64,000 nt of DNA from Evansella sp. LMS18 (GTDB lineage: Bacteria > Bacillota > Bacilli > Bacillales > Salisediminibacteriaceae), in NCBI RefSeq assembly GCF_024362785.1, contig NZ_CP093301.1, positions 4,588,001-4,652,000 on the forward strand, written 5' to 3'. Under the pieces are notes generated by a model. It ran no database searches and was not told where the DNA came from. It saw only the letters and a program-made list of their open reading frames with translations. Below are positions 45,389 through 54,992 of the stretch, one piece after another (position 1 is the first letter of the stretch; every line of letters starts with the position of its first letter). The position numbers and the translations under genes are program-made.

Positions 45389-45781
45389 CCAGTACCCCTC
45401 CTGTTTGGAAAAAAATAGAGTCAACTAAGAAAACAATTGATTTAATATACTTCTCTATTAAATATTCCGTAACCTTCTTTAAGGGACTACCAAAGACAGG
45501 AATTTTCTTAGTTTAAGAGGTTAATGGTAGTTATACTGGCATCCGAAACAACATTTTTACCATCCAGGGAAGTTTTTAAGTAAAACTATGTACCTAAACA
45601 AAAACCAGATATCGATTAGTTTTTACATTTAATTCTCTTTTTGCCGCCACTTTCAACCTAGTACCTTTCTATTAATTTAAAATATTTAACAGATAATTCA
45701 TACTTTTGTGTATTTTCCTGTTAAAATTATTCCAAGAGAATATCATTCTCTAAATAAAACAACAAAGAAGGAGCTGTTTAA
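45389..45781. other. Divergent region between two protease genes
   Basis: About 390 bp, AT-rich, with no gene. It holds the inverted repeat at 45735-45751 and must contain promoters for both proteases. Confidence 0.5.
45735..45751. promoter_or_regulatory. Perfect inverted repeat, operator candidate
   Basis: AGAGAAT-ATC-ATTCTCT, a 7-3-7 palindrome, 31 bp before the subtilisin ATG and thus close to where its transcription should start. It resembles operator sites in size but does not fit the Fur or PerR 7-1-7 consensus. Confidence 0.45.
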
Positions 45782-47263
45782 ATGAAAGGCAAAGCAAAAA
45801 TCTTTATGACGTTTATGCTTGCAGTTTTACTCGTCCTGTCAACCTTCGCTTCTGGAGCTGGCGCTTCAAATGCAGATGTGCAGAACGAAGAAGAACAACT
45901 GTTAGTAGTTTTCCGTTCGGATAGCATTCCGCAAAATGCGGACGATCTGGTAGAACAGGCCGGAGGAGAAGTTACATACTCGGTTCCTGAAATCGGAACA
46001 ATTGAAGTAACAACTAATCAACCAGCATCATTTATTAAAGAAATGATGAACAACCGCGAAGTTTTATCGGTTGGCCCATCCCTTGAAGTAAAACTTGACC
46101 TGCCGGAAGTTGAAGTTGCTGAGGATGTTGAGGTTTCCAGCGCTCCTCCAGTAACAAACATCTGGGAGTCTGGTTACCAGTGGGACATTGAGATGGTAAC
46201 TGATGACGGTGCAAGCCACGATTTATATCGTGAGGCGCGCGAAGATGTTGTTGTAGCAGTTATCGACAGCGGTTTCGATTTTGATCATCCTGATCTTGCT
46301 CACGTTGTTGATGAAGAAGGTTCCCGCACTTTCGTTCCTGGTACTGAAGACTCCTGGGACTTCAACAGCCATGGAACTCACGTTGCCGGAACTATCGGTG
46401 CAGACGGCAGCATGAAAGGTGTTGCTCCTGGTACTACTCTTCGTTCTTACCGTGTATTCGGTGCAACTGGCGGAGCACAGCAAATCTGGATTACAGACGC
46501 GATCATCGCAGCAGCTGACGACGGAGCTGACGTAATCAACATGAGCCTTGGTGGTACCCGCCTTCTTGGACAGTGGTTCTTCACTGATCCTGAAACAGGC
46601 GAAAAAGTACGCGGCGGTAACAGTGCTGCAGATTATGTAGCTTACAACAGAGCAATCCGTTACGCTGTTAACAAAGGAGCTACAGTTGTTGCATCAGCTG
46701 GTAACTCTGAAATGGATTTAAGCAACCCTGCTAAAGTTACAGACCAGATGAACGCTGACAGAAATGACGGCTGGGAAGCTAAAGGAGCTACAGTTTACGT
46801 TCCAGCTCAAATGCCTGGCGCTATCACTGTCTCAGCTACTGGCGGCGGATTCGGCACTGAAGACCGTCTCGCATTCTACTCTAACTATGGAAATGGCGCA
46901 ATCGATCTTTCAGCTCCAGGTGGAGACCTTGGACCAACAAGAACTGAAGGAAGCAAATACCTTGTCCTAAGTGCTGTACCGACTTATCTTGAGTATGGCG
47001 GACGAGGACCTGAAGCTGAAGCATTATTCGGCAAAGGCTACGGCTGGAAAGGCGGAACTTCCATGGCAGCACCTCAGGTTTCCGGTGCAGCAGCAGCATA
47101 CATCGCTAAAGTTTACGCAGAAACTGGCCAAAAGCCAAACCCAAGACAAGTACAAAACGCTCTTCAGCAGACAGCTGTAGACGCTGGAAAACGCGGCTAT
47201 GACCCAATTTTCGGCCACGGCATTGTAAATGCAAACCGTGCGCTGAACGGTATCCGCAGATAA
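45782..47263 (+). CDS. Secreted subtilisin-family (S8) serine protease
   Basis: 493 aa; AAGGAGC before the ATG. Signal peptide about residues 1-29, I9-type propeptide to about 120, then the S8 catalytic domain: Asp162 (AVIDSGFDF), His197 (NSHGTHVAGT) and Ser427 (GGTSMAAPQVSGA), with oxyanion Asn in SAGNSE. Codon use is more biased (GCT, GTT, GGC, AAC) than in neighbours, which suggests high expression. Secreted broad-range protease. Confidence 0.94.
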   Translation: MKGKAKIFMTFMLAVLLVLSTFASGAGASNADVQNEEEQLLVVFRSDSIPQNADDLVEQAGGEVTYSVPEIGTIEVTTNQPASFIKEMMNNREVLSVGPSLEVKLDLPEVEVAEDVEVSSAPPVTNIWESGYQWDIEMVTDDGASHDLYREAREDVVVAVIDSGFDFDHPDLAHVVDEEGSRTFVPGTEDSWDFNSHGTHVAGTIGADGSMKGVAPGTTLRSYRVFGATGGAQQIWITDAIIAAADDGADVINMSLGGTRLLGQWFFTDPETGEKVRGGNSAADYVAYNRAIRYAVNKGATVVASAGNSEMDLSNPAKVTDQMNADRNDGWEAKGATVYVPAQMPGAITVSATGGGFGTEDRLAFYSNYGNGAIDLSAPGGDLGPTRTEGSKYLVLSAVPTYLEYGGRGPEAEALFGKGYGWKGGTSMAAPQVSGAAAAYIAKVYAETGQKPNPRQVQNALQQTAVDAGKRGYDPIFGHGIVNANRALNGIRR

Positions 47264-47265
47264 TA

Positions 47266-47303
47266 AAAAGAGATGAGGCCCCTTGAGGAGCCTCATCTTT
47301 TTT
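47266..47303 (+). terminator. Terminator of the subtilisin gene
   Basis: Stem AGATGAGGC/GCCTCATCT with A and T tracts at both ends. Confidence 0.92.
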
Positions 47304-47359
47304 ATCTTAGGCCGTACAATCATAGAAAAGGCAGCAGCTGCCAATCGATAAATGTCTCT

Positions 47360-48340
47360 TTATAATTTAATCCTTCTCCTAAGCTTTATTACATGCCATT
47401 TTGTATTAAGACCTAAACCTGGGCTTTTTAAGCCTGCAAATACTTGCATGATATTATTTTCTACAATGAAAGTTGATTTATAGTTTGCCTTGCCCCTTGT
47501 TACCCTGATTTCCTCGCCAACCCTCTCGTCCGTTACATTATTAAATTTACCTATAACCAACCTTCCACCATCAGCACTTCCTGTAGTCCCTAAAATTATA
47601 AATCTTCCATTAATGTATTGCACTTCCCCATGCCATAATTCTCCTAATTGCCCTGTGGAGATTCGATTGATTTCCTTCCAATCTCCATACACTTCTTCAG
47701 CTTCCAAAACTGCAATACTTTTATAATCTCTTTCTCCATTTAAAATATCCTTGGGCGCAATTCCGAACATATAATATTTTCCATCAGCGAGGCAAACAGA
47801 AGGTGATAAATAATCCGGAAGAGGACCAGAGAAGATAGTTTTTCTTTCGGTCCAATTAACACCATCTTTACTTGATATCCCTTCAATTAAAGAAGTCGTT
47901 TCCTTCGTGCTGAACACCGCTCTGTTTATGTAATGCATAGTTACACCATCATAGTCCATGAAAATAGCGGCATCTGAATTATGAAGCATGTCTCTGTCAA
48001 TACCATACAATGGCTGAATAAGTCCATTCGGTGTATGCCATGTAGTACCATTATCAGAATAGAAGAAATAGGGGTTTTCCCATTTTCCCTGGGTTCCTGG
48101 GTAAGCATTAATGCCCATCCAGTACTTATGGTCGTTCCACCCATTCTCAAAATAGATAACGGAAGGATGCACCCAGTCATTTTTCCCGTTTACTACTTCA
48201 TCAAAGTCTATTTTATTAGAAGTAATACAGATAAGTTCGTGTTTGAGCTCACGGAGTTTTTCTTTCTTACTCAAAAGGTTTTCAGTGGTCCAAAATGCTT
48301 TACTCAAAGGGTTATATGTTAGTTTTATTTGCAACGACAT
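47360..48340 (-). CDS. Five-bladed beta-propeller protein, glycosidase-like
   Basis: 326 aa; second ATG (MSLQ) chosen because AAGGGAG lies seven bases upstream. Repeated blades with WVHPSVIYFENGWNDHKYWM, NPYFFYSDNGTTW, SDAAIFMDYDG, LSPSVCLADGKYYMFG and WHGEVQYINGRFIILG, the pattern of GH43/GH32/GH68-type propellers. No signal peptide is visible. Substrate and even enzymatic activity are uncertain. Confidence 0.65.
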   Translation of the reverse strand: MSLQIKLTYNPLSKAFWTTENLLSKKEKLRELKHELICITSNKIDFDEVVNGKNDWVHPSVIYFENGWNDHKYWMGINAYPGTQGKWENPYFFYSDNGTTWHTPNGLIQPLYGIDRDMLHNSDAAIFMDYDGVTMHYINRAVFSTKETTSLIEGISSKDGVNWTERKTIFSGPLPDYLSPSVCLADGKYYMFGIAPKDILNGERDYKSIAVLEAEEVYGDWKEINRISTGQLGELWHGEVQYINGRFIILGTTGSADGGRLVIGKFNNVTDERVGEEIRVTRGKANYKSTFIVENNIMQVFAGLKSPGLGLNTKWHVIKLRRRIKL

Positions 48341-48419
48341 GTCCATGCTCCCTTAACCATGTTTTATTAATAAGCAAGCAGTATCAATATTGTAAAAGTA
48401 AGTACGCTAAAGCTTTTGT

Positions 48420-48854
48420 TTACTTAAGGCTGTCTAGTTTATCAGCTCTTAACTTTTCAATCCCAGCTTTGCAGACTCCGTAAGAAAGCCAGCTGCAATT
48501 TTTACAAAGTCTGTCTAAGTCGTCTGGCTGTACCTTCTGAGCAGTCCATTCAACAAGCTTGCTTTTACGGTAAAGCTTGCCAGGCTTCAATTTCAGGTGT
48601 TCGATTACTCTCTGATCCATAGATTTAATCCGTTCATCAGCATTTTCACTCGCTATACAAACAGTGCCCCCATTATGGGGACAAGCCCCGCATGCATCAT
48701 CCAGGTCGGCCACTACCCGGATAGGAAAGTCCTTATCTTCATCCCTTATTTCATCTACGATCGTTTCCATTTTTTTAATAAAACCTGGGCTGTATCCCAT
48801 TCCCTGAAATCCGTGGACACAGAGTAAATGATGCCCTCTAAGTGTTCTCTCCAT
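48420..48854 (-). CDS. DUF1284 cysteine-rich protein
   Basis: 144 aa. Starts RGHHLLCVHGFQGMGYSP, followed by DDACGACPHNGGTVC and a C-terminal CKNCSWLSYGVCKAG. The paired cysteines suggest a metal or Fe-S site. Matches the DUF1284 family as I know it; function unknown. Confidence 0.82.
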   Translation of the reverse strand: MERTLRGHHLLCVHGFQGMGYSPGFIKKMETIVDEIRDEDKDFPIRVVADLDDACGACPHNGGTVCIASENADERIKSMDQRVIEHLKLKPGKLYRKSKLVEWTAQKVQPDDLDRLCKNCSWLSYGVCKAGIEKLRADKLDSLK

Positions 48855-49023
48855 TTAAATTACTCCTTCTGCAGCAAATATCTCTTTAAAACTATTTCTC
48901 CCTATAACGAAAAATACCTTTATTTCTCAATCGCTAAATACTTCGGGCAGACGTGCAAACAACAAGGACAATTTGAATAAAATAAAACTGCTGCCTAATA
49001 AAAAGAAATAAAGGAGTCACATC

Positions 49024-49908
49024 ATGGGATATTTACTGGCCTTCATGTCCGCTTTTTGTTACTCAGTTACAAACATCGTGCTTAAAAAAGGGATGAGGCA
49101 CTCTGAAGAAAACGGAGTCTGGATTATTACTTTTATTAATGCTGTGTTTCTTGGTTTAATTTTCATCCTGTCTTTAATTTTACAAACGAGCTCCCCTTCT
49201 ATAAATCTACACGGAATTGTTTTATTTACTACTGCAGGAATTCTAATAAATTTCGTTGGCAGAACCCTTTTATACTCAGGAATAAGAAAAATAGGAGCTT
49301 CAAAAGCTGTTGCTATTAAAAACTCAGCACCTGTTTTCACTCTCTTGTTTGCCGTATTCATCATAAAGGAACAAATCAGCCTCGGACCATGGGTTGGGAT
49401 TATTCTTATTATAGTCGGGATGTTTTTGCTGGGGCTTCATTTGTTTAAAGAGGATACAGCGATTTCGGCGGGAGCGGGCTACTGGGTTGCTTTATATGCC
49501 GCCGCAGCCTACGGAATCGGCCAGGGCCTCTCTAAACAAGGAATAAACTCTTTAGATAACCCTTTTTTTGGTGTTTTTATTGGAGCAGTTGCCGCCTTTC
49601 TGATCCTAAGCCTTATTGAAGCATACCGGGGGAATTTAAAGAATCAATTAGGCAGAGTCCTGGACGGGCGCAGCAATCATTATATTGCCGCAGGAGTGTT
49701 AACTAGCCTTGCCCTTCTCTTTTTCTATTTATCTATCTCTTATATTCATGTCAGTTATACTGTGGCAATCCTCGCCGCAGATCCGGTATTTACAGTAATC
49801 TTAAGTAATTTTTTTCTGAAGAAAGAAGAAAGCATTACAAAGCTGCTGATTACTGTGGCTGTTCTCGTATTTATCGGTGCCGGTATTATTTCAGTAATGG
49901 GCGGATAA
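49024..49908 (+). CDS. EamA-family drug/metabolite transporter
   Basis: 294 aa, ten membrane segments as two EamA halves, the first ending in WVGIILIIVGMFLLGL and the second in ITVAVLVFIGAGIISVMGG. AAGGAG before the ATG. Substrate unknown. Confidence 0.88.
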   Translation: MGYLLAFMSAFCYSVTNIVLKKGMRHSEENGVWIITFINAVFLGLIFILSLILQTSSPSINLHGIVLFTTAGILINFVGRTLLYSGIRKIGASKAVAIKNSAPVFTLLFAVFIIKEQISLGPWVGIILIIVGMFLLGLHLFKEDTAISAGAGYWVALYAAAAYGIGQGLSKQGINSLDNPFFGVFIGAVAAFLILSLIEAYRGNLKNQLGRVLDGRSNHYIAAGVLTSLALLFFYLSISYIHVSYTVAILAADPVFTVILSNFFLKKEESITKLLITVAVLVFIGAGIISVMGG

Positions 49909-49996
49909 ACCGCAAGAAGCAAAATAAGACCTGGCCGGTTCAGTACCGCCACGGCAGGCCTAAAATTCATTAGTACACGTCAATTAGTAAAACAAT

Positions 49997-50134
49997 CTAG
50001 TATGATACAGAAGAACTTTTTTCTTTATTAGTTTCCAAAAATAAGCGGACTTCTTCTGGGCTCAATCCTATTTCATACGCCTCAGCCAGTAACTCTTTCC
50101 ATTCAGGATCTAATGCTAAAACCTGATCTTTCAT
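49997..50134 (-). CDS. SinI-family anti-repressor, orphan
   Basis: 45 aa, ATG with AGGGGGAG upstream and TAG stop. The sequence has the SinI dimerisation pattern LDPEWKELLAEAYEIGLSPEEVRLFLE, followed by a basic-Ser tail. SinI-type peptides bind SinR or SlrR and release biofilm and motility genes. No SinR-like repressor gene is adjacent, so this is an orphan copy, comparable to SlrA of B. subtilis. It converges on the EamA gene. Confidence 0.82.
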   Translation of the reverse strand: MKDQVLALDPEWKELLAEAYEIGLSPEEVRLFLETNKEKSSSVSY

Positions 50135-50398
50135 TTATAACTCCCCCTATTTGCTAATCTATATTTTTATGTGGTTTTGTAATGTCTGATTTGAGATAAC
50201 CTTGCTTTTGTTCGATATATTGAATATATCTGTATTATATAACTAGTTTATCTAGCCATAAACTACTGTTTTCGGTAAAAATCTATTATAAAGCATATAA
50301 TATCTTCTGGTTTCACCTTATATCTCTAATTTTCTTAATATTCAAACTTTTAATAGTGCTCTTTTGTGCTATATAGTGAATTCCCGACAAAAACAAAC

Positions 50399-50422
50399 AG
50401 CCCTCCATATAGTTGGAGGGCT
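50399..50422 (-). terminator. Terminator of the metallophosphoesterase gene
   Basis: Perfect stem AGCCCTCC/GGAGGGCT with TTTGTTTTTG following on the minus strand. It touches the stop codon. Confidence 0.88.
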
Positions 50423-51416
50423 AATTGTCTTTTTTTCTTAAAGTAAGGAAATTAATTTCCGGAGTATTTAAGAACCTGAAACGTAATAAAGGCCTCGGGC
50501 CACTGCTGCCCAGGCCGGTACTCACATATTGCTGGACTCCCCGGTGCTCCCACAATCCTTTCACCCTGTCCTGTGGCGGGAACAACCCCGAATTTTCGTA
50601 CATCGGTTCAGGAATAAAAAACGCTCCGTAAAAAGGAAGACGGAACTGCCCCCCGTGATAATGGCCTGCTAAAATAAGGTCATAATCCAGTAAATTATAC
50701 TGAGGGTCTTCATTTAATCTGTCAATTAACGCATCTACCACAGGATAATGTGTCAGCCCGATTAAAAATTCAGAATCACTTTCTGATTCGATGTGCGAAA
50801 ACTCCTCAATTAATTGTTTTAAATGAACCTGATCGTACTTTTCGTATACTTCTCTAAGCTGATATCTGCCTTCTACAACGGAAAGCTCTGCTTCCATATA
50901 TGATAAATCAAAGTCTGTAAAATGTAGACGTGACTGTCCTTTATCCACAGTGTAGATTGATTCAAGGAGATCCACTCCCCTGTCTTCCATCCCTTTAATG
51001 AATTCGTGTTTTTCGGAAACACCATTCTCGTTTATTACATAATTCGCTGTATCTGAATTTCCAGAAACATATAACGCTACATCTTTGTTTTCCATCCCCT
51101 CAATCAATGTATAGAAATTCTCATAATCAGGTGAGTCACTGTACTCATCCAGCATATCTCCAGTAAAGACAACAGCATCGTATTTCAGGTTGTTAACGAC
51201 GTTTAAAAGCCGACGCTGATTTTTCCCGAACTCCATATCATGCAAGTCAGTTATCTGTAGAATCTTATAGTTTTCAAATTCATCAGAAAGGTTCTCAATA
51301 AAGATGTCCTCACTTACTACTTTAACGCGGTTATTGTCCCAAATCGTGTAAACTGCCACTATAAATATAAAACACACAAACAGTAACAGGATAAACTTCC
51401 CCTTTTTTATGTTCAA
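50421..51416 (-). CDS. Membrane-anchored calcineurin-like metallophosphoesterase
   Basis: 331 aa from TTG (AAGGAG nine bases upstream). One N-terminal membrane segment (8-26). Metal-binding motifs in order: ITDLHD, FTGDMLDE, SGNSD (in place of the usual GNHE), LTHYP and GHYHGGQ. Next gene downstream of the lasso-peptide exporter, but separated by a terminator. Related to YkuE/YaeI-type enzymes; substrate unknown. Confidence 0.85.
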   Translation of the reverse strand: MNIKKGKFILLLFVCFIFIVAVYTIWDNNRVKVVSEDIFIENLSDEFENYKILQITDLHDMEFGKNQRRLLNVVNNLKYDAVVFTGDMLDEYSDSPDYENFYTLIEGMENKDVALYVSGNSDTANYVINENGVSEKHEFIKGMEDRGVDLLESIYTVDKGQSRLHFTDFDLSYMEAELSVVEGRYQLREVYEKYDQVHLKQLIEEFSHIESESDSEFLIGLTHYPVVDALIDRLNEDPQYNLLDYDLILAGHYHGGQFRLPFYGAFFIPEPMYENSGLFPPQDRVKGLWEHRGVQQYVSTGLGSSGPRPLLRFRFLNTPEINFLTLRKKDN

Positions 51417-51456
51417 TTTTGTCCGCTCCTTGCTTTGTTGCTATTGGTTGCTGCAT

Positions 51457-51489
51457 AAAACGCCGCATGTACTATTTAGGCGGCGTTTT
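51457..51489 (-). terminator. Terminator of the lasso-peptide operon
   Basis: Perfect ten-bp stem AAAACGCCGC/GCGGCGTTTT followed on the minus strand by ATGCAGC; the T tract is part of the stem. It lies 40 bp after the exporter stop. Confidence 0.85.
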
Positions 51490-51528
51490 ATAATTACAAA
51501 ACAAAAACACCCTCGCAAGCTCCTGGTG

Positions 51529-53322
51529 TCAATAAGTGGCTTCCATCTGTCTTCTCAGCAATGAGCCAAAAACGCTTCTTTTGTCATTTGCAAGCTGGCC
51601 GAATTCTCCTCTTTGGATTACCGCACCGTCTTCAAGAACTATTACCTGGTCCGCATTCCTGATCGTAGACAACCTGTGTGCAATAACAATGATCGTCATC
51701 TTCCCTTTTAATCTTTCCAGAGCTTCTTGAATTTTTGCCTCATTTTCCGTATCGAGGGAACTAGTTGCCTCGTCTAAAACTAGAATTGAAGGTTTTCTGA
51801 GAATTGCCCTTGCCAGCACTAACCGTTGTCTTTCACCGCCGGAAAGCTTTATCCCCCGGTCACCGATTAAGGAATCAAGGCCCTCAGGCAATTTCCTGAT
51901 AAACTCTGCAGCTGAAGAAAACTCCAACGCTTCCCACATTTCCGATTCTGTCGCATCTGGTTTTACAAGCAGCAGGTTCTCCCTGATACTGTCGTTAAAT
52001 AAGAAAGGATCCTGAGGAACATAACTAATCGCCCTTCTTAAAGAAATCAAATTCTCACTGGAAAGAGGCACACCATCAATGAGCACCTGCCCTTTCGCAG
52101 GCTTATTCAGCCCCATTAACAAATCAATCAGTGTACTTTTCCCTGCACCGGATTTTCCAACGACGGCGGTCATTTGGTTTCCAGGAATCGTTATATTAAT
52201 ATCTTTCAAAGCGTACGCCTCTTCATTATATTTAAAGGATACATTCCAGCAGGTAATATCTTTCCTTACCTGCATCGGCTTAATATCTCTCTTTTTAGAA
52301 AGGTCGAATTCTTTCGCTGACTTGCTTTCTTCCTGCATAGCTATAACCGCTTTAAATGCAGGCAGCATCGCGGCTATCTGCTCCATTGATCCCTGAATTC
52401 CTGCAACTCTCGGCCAGAGCCTTGAAAAAATCAGGATAATAAGCAGTAATTGTGCAGCTTGCGCATGAAACATGTTAACGGAGATGAATATAAAAGATGC
52501 TATTAACAGAGCTGAAGCTATCTTATAATACAACTGAGATTTCGTTTTAAGTTTCGTATATTCTACCTGCTCATGCTCCATCCGCTTTGTTATGGAACGA
52601 TACCACTCCATACGCGACTCTTCAAGTGTGTTGCTTTTAATATCTTTAATTCCGTTAATCTGATCGGTAATGCCACCCAGATAACTTCTCCCCAATTCAT
52701 AATTGCGGCTTCCTAAAGCCATAGATCGTTTCAGGAATTTTCTGTTAAAAAATAATAGGATGAGACCGCTAAGAAGTACAAAAATTGTGATTACTGGTGA
52801 TAACCAAAATGCAATTCCTATTTGAATAACGGTAAAAATCAGTGAAGCGATAAACTGTAAGAAAGAATGTGTTCCAGCACTTGCTCTGGCAATTTCTGCG
52901 GTCATTATATTGATTAAATCCGTCTTTCTGTTCTTTATATAAAAACGCCAGTCAGCATGAAGCAGCGCCTCATAGGTTTTTACTCGCATATGACGAAAAA
53001 ATCCGTGCTGAATTTTTGTTTCTCTAATTGTAATATGCCGTTGGAGTAAGTTTTGTAAAATACTTATCAGGACAAAAATAGCTAAAATGACCGGCAACCC
53101 TATTGAGGCAGGTATGCCCTGAAGAAATTCAAATATACCTGCCACAGGAGTTCCACCTGCGTCAATATTTACAATGCCTGTCATACTGATCATTGGAATT
53201 AAAAGCAAAATGCCAATCCCATCCAGTAAACTAATCAGTATCATAGCAAGGAGGTTAATGTAAAGAATCTTTCCTGCATAGGCATGTATTTGTTTTACAA
53301 AATAAAAAACAGGTTGTAACAT
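51529..53322 (-). CDS. Lasso-peptide ABC exporter (D protein)
   Basis: 597 aa; second ATG preferred (AGGAGG eight bases upstream; the first is at 53328). Fused exporter: six membrane segments in residues 1-310, then an ATP-binding domain with Walker A VVGKSGAGKSTL, signature LSGGERQRLVLA, Walker B ILVLDEATSSLD and H-loop IAHRLST. No peptidase domain, as expected since B2 removes the leader. It ends the operon and should export and give immunity to the mature lasso peptides. Confidence 0.92.
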   Translation of the reverse strand: MLQPVFYFVKQIHAYAGKILYINLLAMILISLLDGIGILLLIPMISMTGIVNIDAGGTPVAGIFEFLQGIPASIGLPVILAIFVLISILQNLLQRHITIRETKIQHGFFRHMRVKTYEALLHADWRFYIKNRKTDLINIMTAEIARASAGTHSFLQFIASLIFTVIQIGIAFWLSPVITIFVLLSGLILLFFNRKFLKRSMALGSRNYELGRSYLGGITDQINGIKDIKSNTLEESRMEWYRSITKRMEHEQVEYTKLKTKSQLYYKIASALLIASFIFISVNMFHAQAAQLLLIILIFSRLWPRVAGIQGSMEQIAAMLPAFKAVIAMQEESKSAKEFDLSKKRDIKPMQVRKDITCWNVSFKYNEEAYALKDINITIPGNQMTAVVGKSGAGKSTLIDLLMGLNKPAKGQVLIDGVPLSSENLISLRRAISYVPQDPFLFNDSIRENLLLVKPDATESEMWEALEFSSAAEFIRKLPEGLDSLIGDRGIKLSGGERQRLVLARAILRKPSILVLDEATSSLDTENEAKIQEALERLKGKMTIIVIAHRLSTIRNADQVIVLEDGAVIQRGEFGQLANDKRSVFGSLLRRQMEATY

Positions 53323-53334
53323 ATCCATTTCCTC

Positions 53335-54501
53335 CTAGGTTACTGAATACTTCCGTGTTTTTCTCCATCCCCATAAAAACGGCCGGAGCGGGAAATAAAG
53401 AAAGTGCAGCGGCTTTGGCAGGAGTAGTGTTTCGGCGTCTTCTGGGTAAGGAAATAAAAAGCTTGCTTTCATCAACAATTTCTGTGGCAGAGACATCGTA
53501 CTCAACAAATATTTTTCGTGGTACTCTGAAACATCTGCTGGGACTGGGTCAGTATGTAAGTTGACCATGTTTTCAAAATAAAAAACAGCTCCCTGTGCCA
53601 GCTTGTAGTATTTATCATTTTCCAGAATGGATTTCATTCCCTCCATCTGCTTACTGTTCAATAAAGTGGACGATAACACCACTGATTGACCTAAAACTGG
53701 CCGCATATAATAATTTTGTGAAAGTTTTAATGCAGCTGGGAAATCTGAATGCTTTTTTAAGAGCTGATGTATATCCAGCAGCCAGCGGAGACGGGACCAG
53801 CCGTGGCGTGCTCCGTGTGCAGCCAGGTATATTAACAGATCATCTTCTCCCAACATATAAACCGGGTACTTTGTAAGAGAACTCATCGATTTCCTGTCCC
53901 ATAAATCAGAAAAGGAAGGCTCTATTCCAGGGCCAGGATGTAATCTCCAATGGATCTCAAGCTTGATACCTTTTGAAGAATGGTAATAAGCGACGTGGTG
54001 ATGCCGCCATTTCCAATCATTCAAAACAGTCTGTATATAATCATCCTTTACATATCCTTCTTCAGCCAATAGCTTCTCCACGTTTAAAAGATCATTTACA
54101 GGGATTAAAAAGTCAAGATCGCTGCATGTTCTCCTCGAGATGTCACCATACAACTCATGGCCGATCATCGGCCCTTTTAAGAAAAGGACACGGATATCAT
54201 TTTCAGTTAAGAATTTACTAACACTCTCCATTTCGGCTGTTAGCTGAAGCATCTGATAAGTATTAGTCTGATATAATTGAAATAATTGCCGTGTTACATG
54301 TACTGGTATGAATTCTGGCAATTGCTTTGCTTTAGGATAAAGGACTGGATATAACCGGTGATGAATGCTCAGATCAATGAATTTATCCCAGTTGATATCT
54401 TTTACCTGTTCTGTGCTGATCGGGTCATCATTTAGTAATTTTATAATTAAGTTCAGTTCTCTCGGAATACGACCTAATTCGATAGCCATATCTTTACCCA
54501 T
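53335..54501 (-). CDS. Lasso-cluster nucleotidyltransferase (N protein)
   Basis: 388 aa; GGAGAAAG upstream. Nucleotidyltransferase_5-type fold: LFLKGPMIGHELYGD, then SDLDFLIP with the metal-binding Asp pair, and a later LEIHWRL. The same gene type occurs in paeninodin-like clusters; in the pseudomycoidin system it was reported to modify the phosphorylated C-terminus with sugar. It overlaps B2 by eight bases and precedes the exporter by 12 bp, so it is integral to the operon. Confidence 0.88.
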   Translation of the reverse strand: MGKDMAIELGRIPRELNLIIKLLNDDPISTEQVKDINWDKFIDLSIHHRLYPVLYPKAKQLPEFIPVHVTRQLFQLYQTNTYQMLQLTAEMESVSKFLTENDIRVLFLKGPMIGHELYGDISRRTCSDLDFLIPVNDLLNVEKLLAEEGYVKDDYIQTVLNDWKWRHHHVAYYHSSKGIKLEIHWRLHPGPGIEPSFSDLWDRKSMSSLTKYPVYMLGEDDLLIYLAAHGARHGWSRLRWLLDIHQLLKKHSDFPAALKLSQNYYMRPVLGQSVVLSSTLLNSKQMEGMKSILENDKYYKLAQGAVFYFENMVNLHTDPVPADVSEYHEKYLLSTMSLPQKLLMKASFLFPYPEDAETLLLPKPLHFLYFPLRPFLWGWRKTRKYSVT

Positions 54502-54967
54502 AACTTTCTCCTTCGTTTCCTGAGGAAAGTTTTTTTGCGAATTTGCTCACTACAGTGTAGTTTTCCATACCTTCTGCACCGGATATATAATAAGGTCCGC
54601 TCCTTAACCAAGCATGTGCAGCAAATGCACCATTTTCGTCCTTACCGGTCCCTAAGTAAAGCGTACTTTCAACCCCTCGTTTTTCAAGCATTTTCAAAGC
54701 AGCAATCGCTTTGACGAGGCACTGGCTCTCCCAGAAGGTGTAACGGCTCATCATATGCACTGCCTGGGATACTTGCAAAAGTGTTTTCCGTTCATGCAAT
54801 TTCGGGAAATAGTTCGTTTCTTCCATATGTTCACCAAGGGAAGGAGCAACCTTGGAAAAAGGCAGCATTTTTAATATTCGGGCCCAGGCTAAGTATATGT
54901 AAGCTTCAAACAGCATGATCTTCATCTGCCTCTCTATCCTGAGAAAAGATTTGGCTTTATTAATCAT
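54494..54967 (-). CDS. Lasso leader peptidase (B2, transglutaminase-like)
   Basis: 157 aa; ATG with AAGGAAGGAG upstream rather than the first ATG at 54988, which has no ribosome site. Transglutaminase-fold protease domain with catalytic Cys83 in FWESQCLVKA and His118 in AAHAWL. It cuts the leader from the precursor. N-terminal helical part (LRIERQMKIMLFEAYIYLAWARIL) is typical of the family. Confidence 0.92.
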   Translation of the reverse strand: MINKAKSFLRIERQMKIMLFEAYIYLAWARILKMLPFSKVAPSLGEHMEETNYFPKLHERKTLLQVSQAVHMMSRYTFWESQCLVKAIAALKMLEKRGVESTLYLGTGKDENGAFAAHAWLRSGPYYISGAEGMENYTVVSKFAKKLSSGNEGESYG

Positions 54968-54992
54968 ACTCTCCTTCCTTTCTGTCATTCTA

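Noticed and set aside
45735-45751. Fur or PerR box
   Set aside because: The palindrome is 7-3-7 and differs from the TGATAATNATTATCA and TTATAATNATTATAA consensus sites; kept only as an unknown operator candidate.
50421-51416. Metallophosphoesterase as part of the lasso operon (for example a phosphatase of the peptide)
   Set aside because: A perfect 10-bp stem terminator lies between the exporter and this gene, it has its own ribosome site, and such enzymes are common housekeeping proteins.
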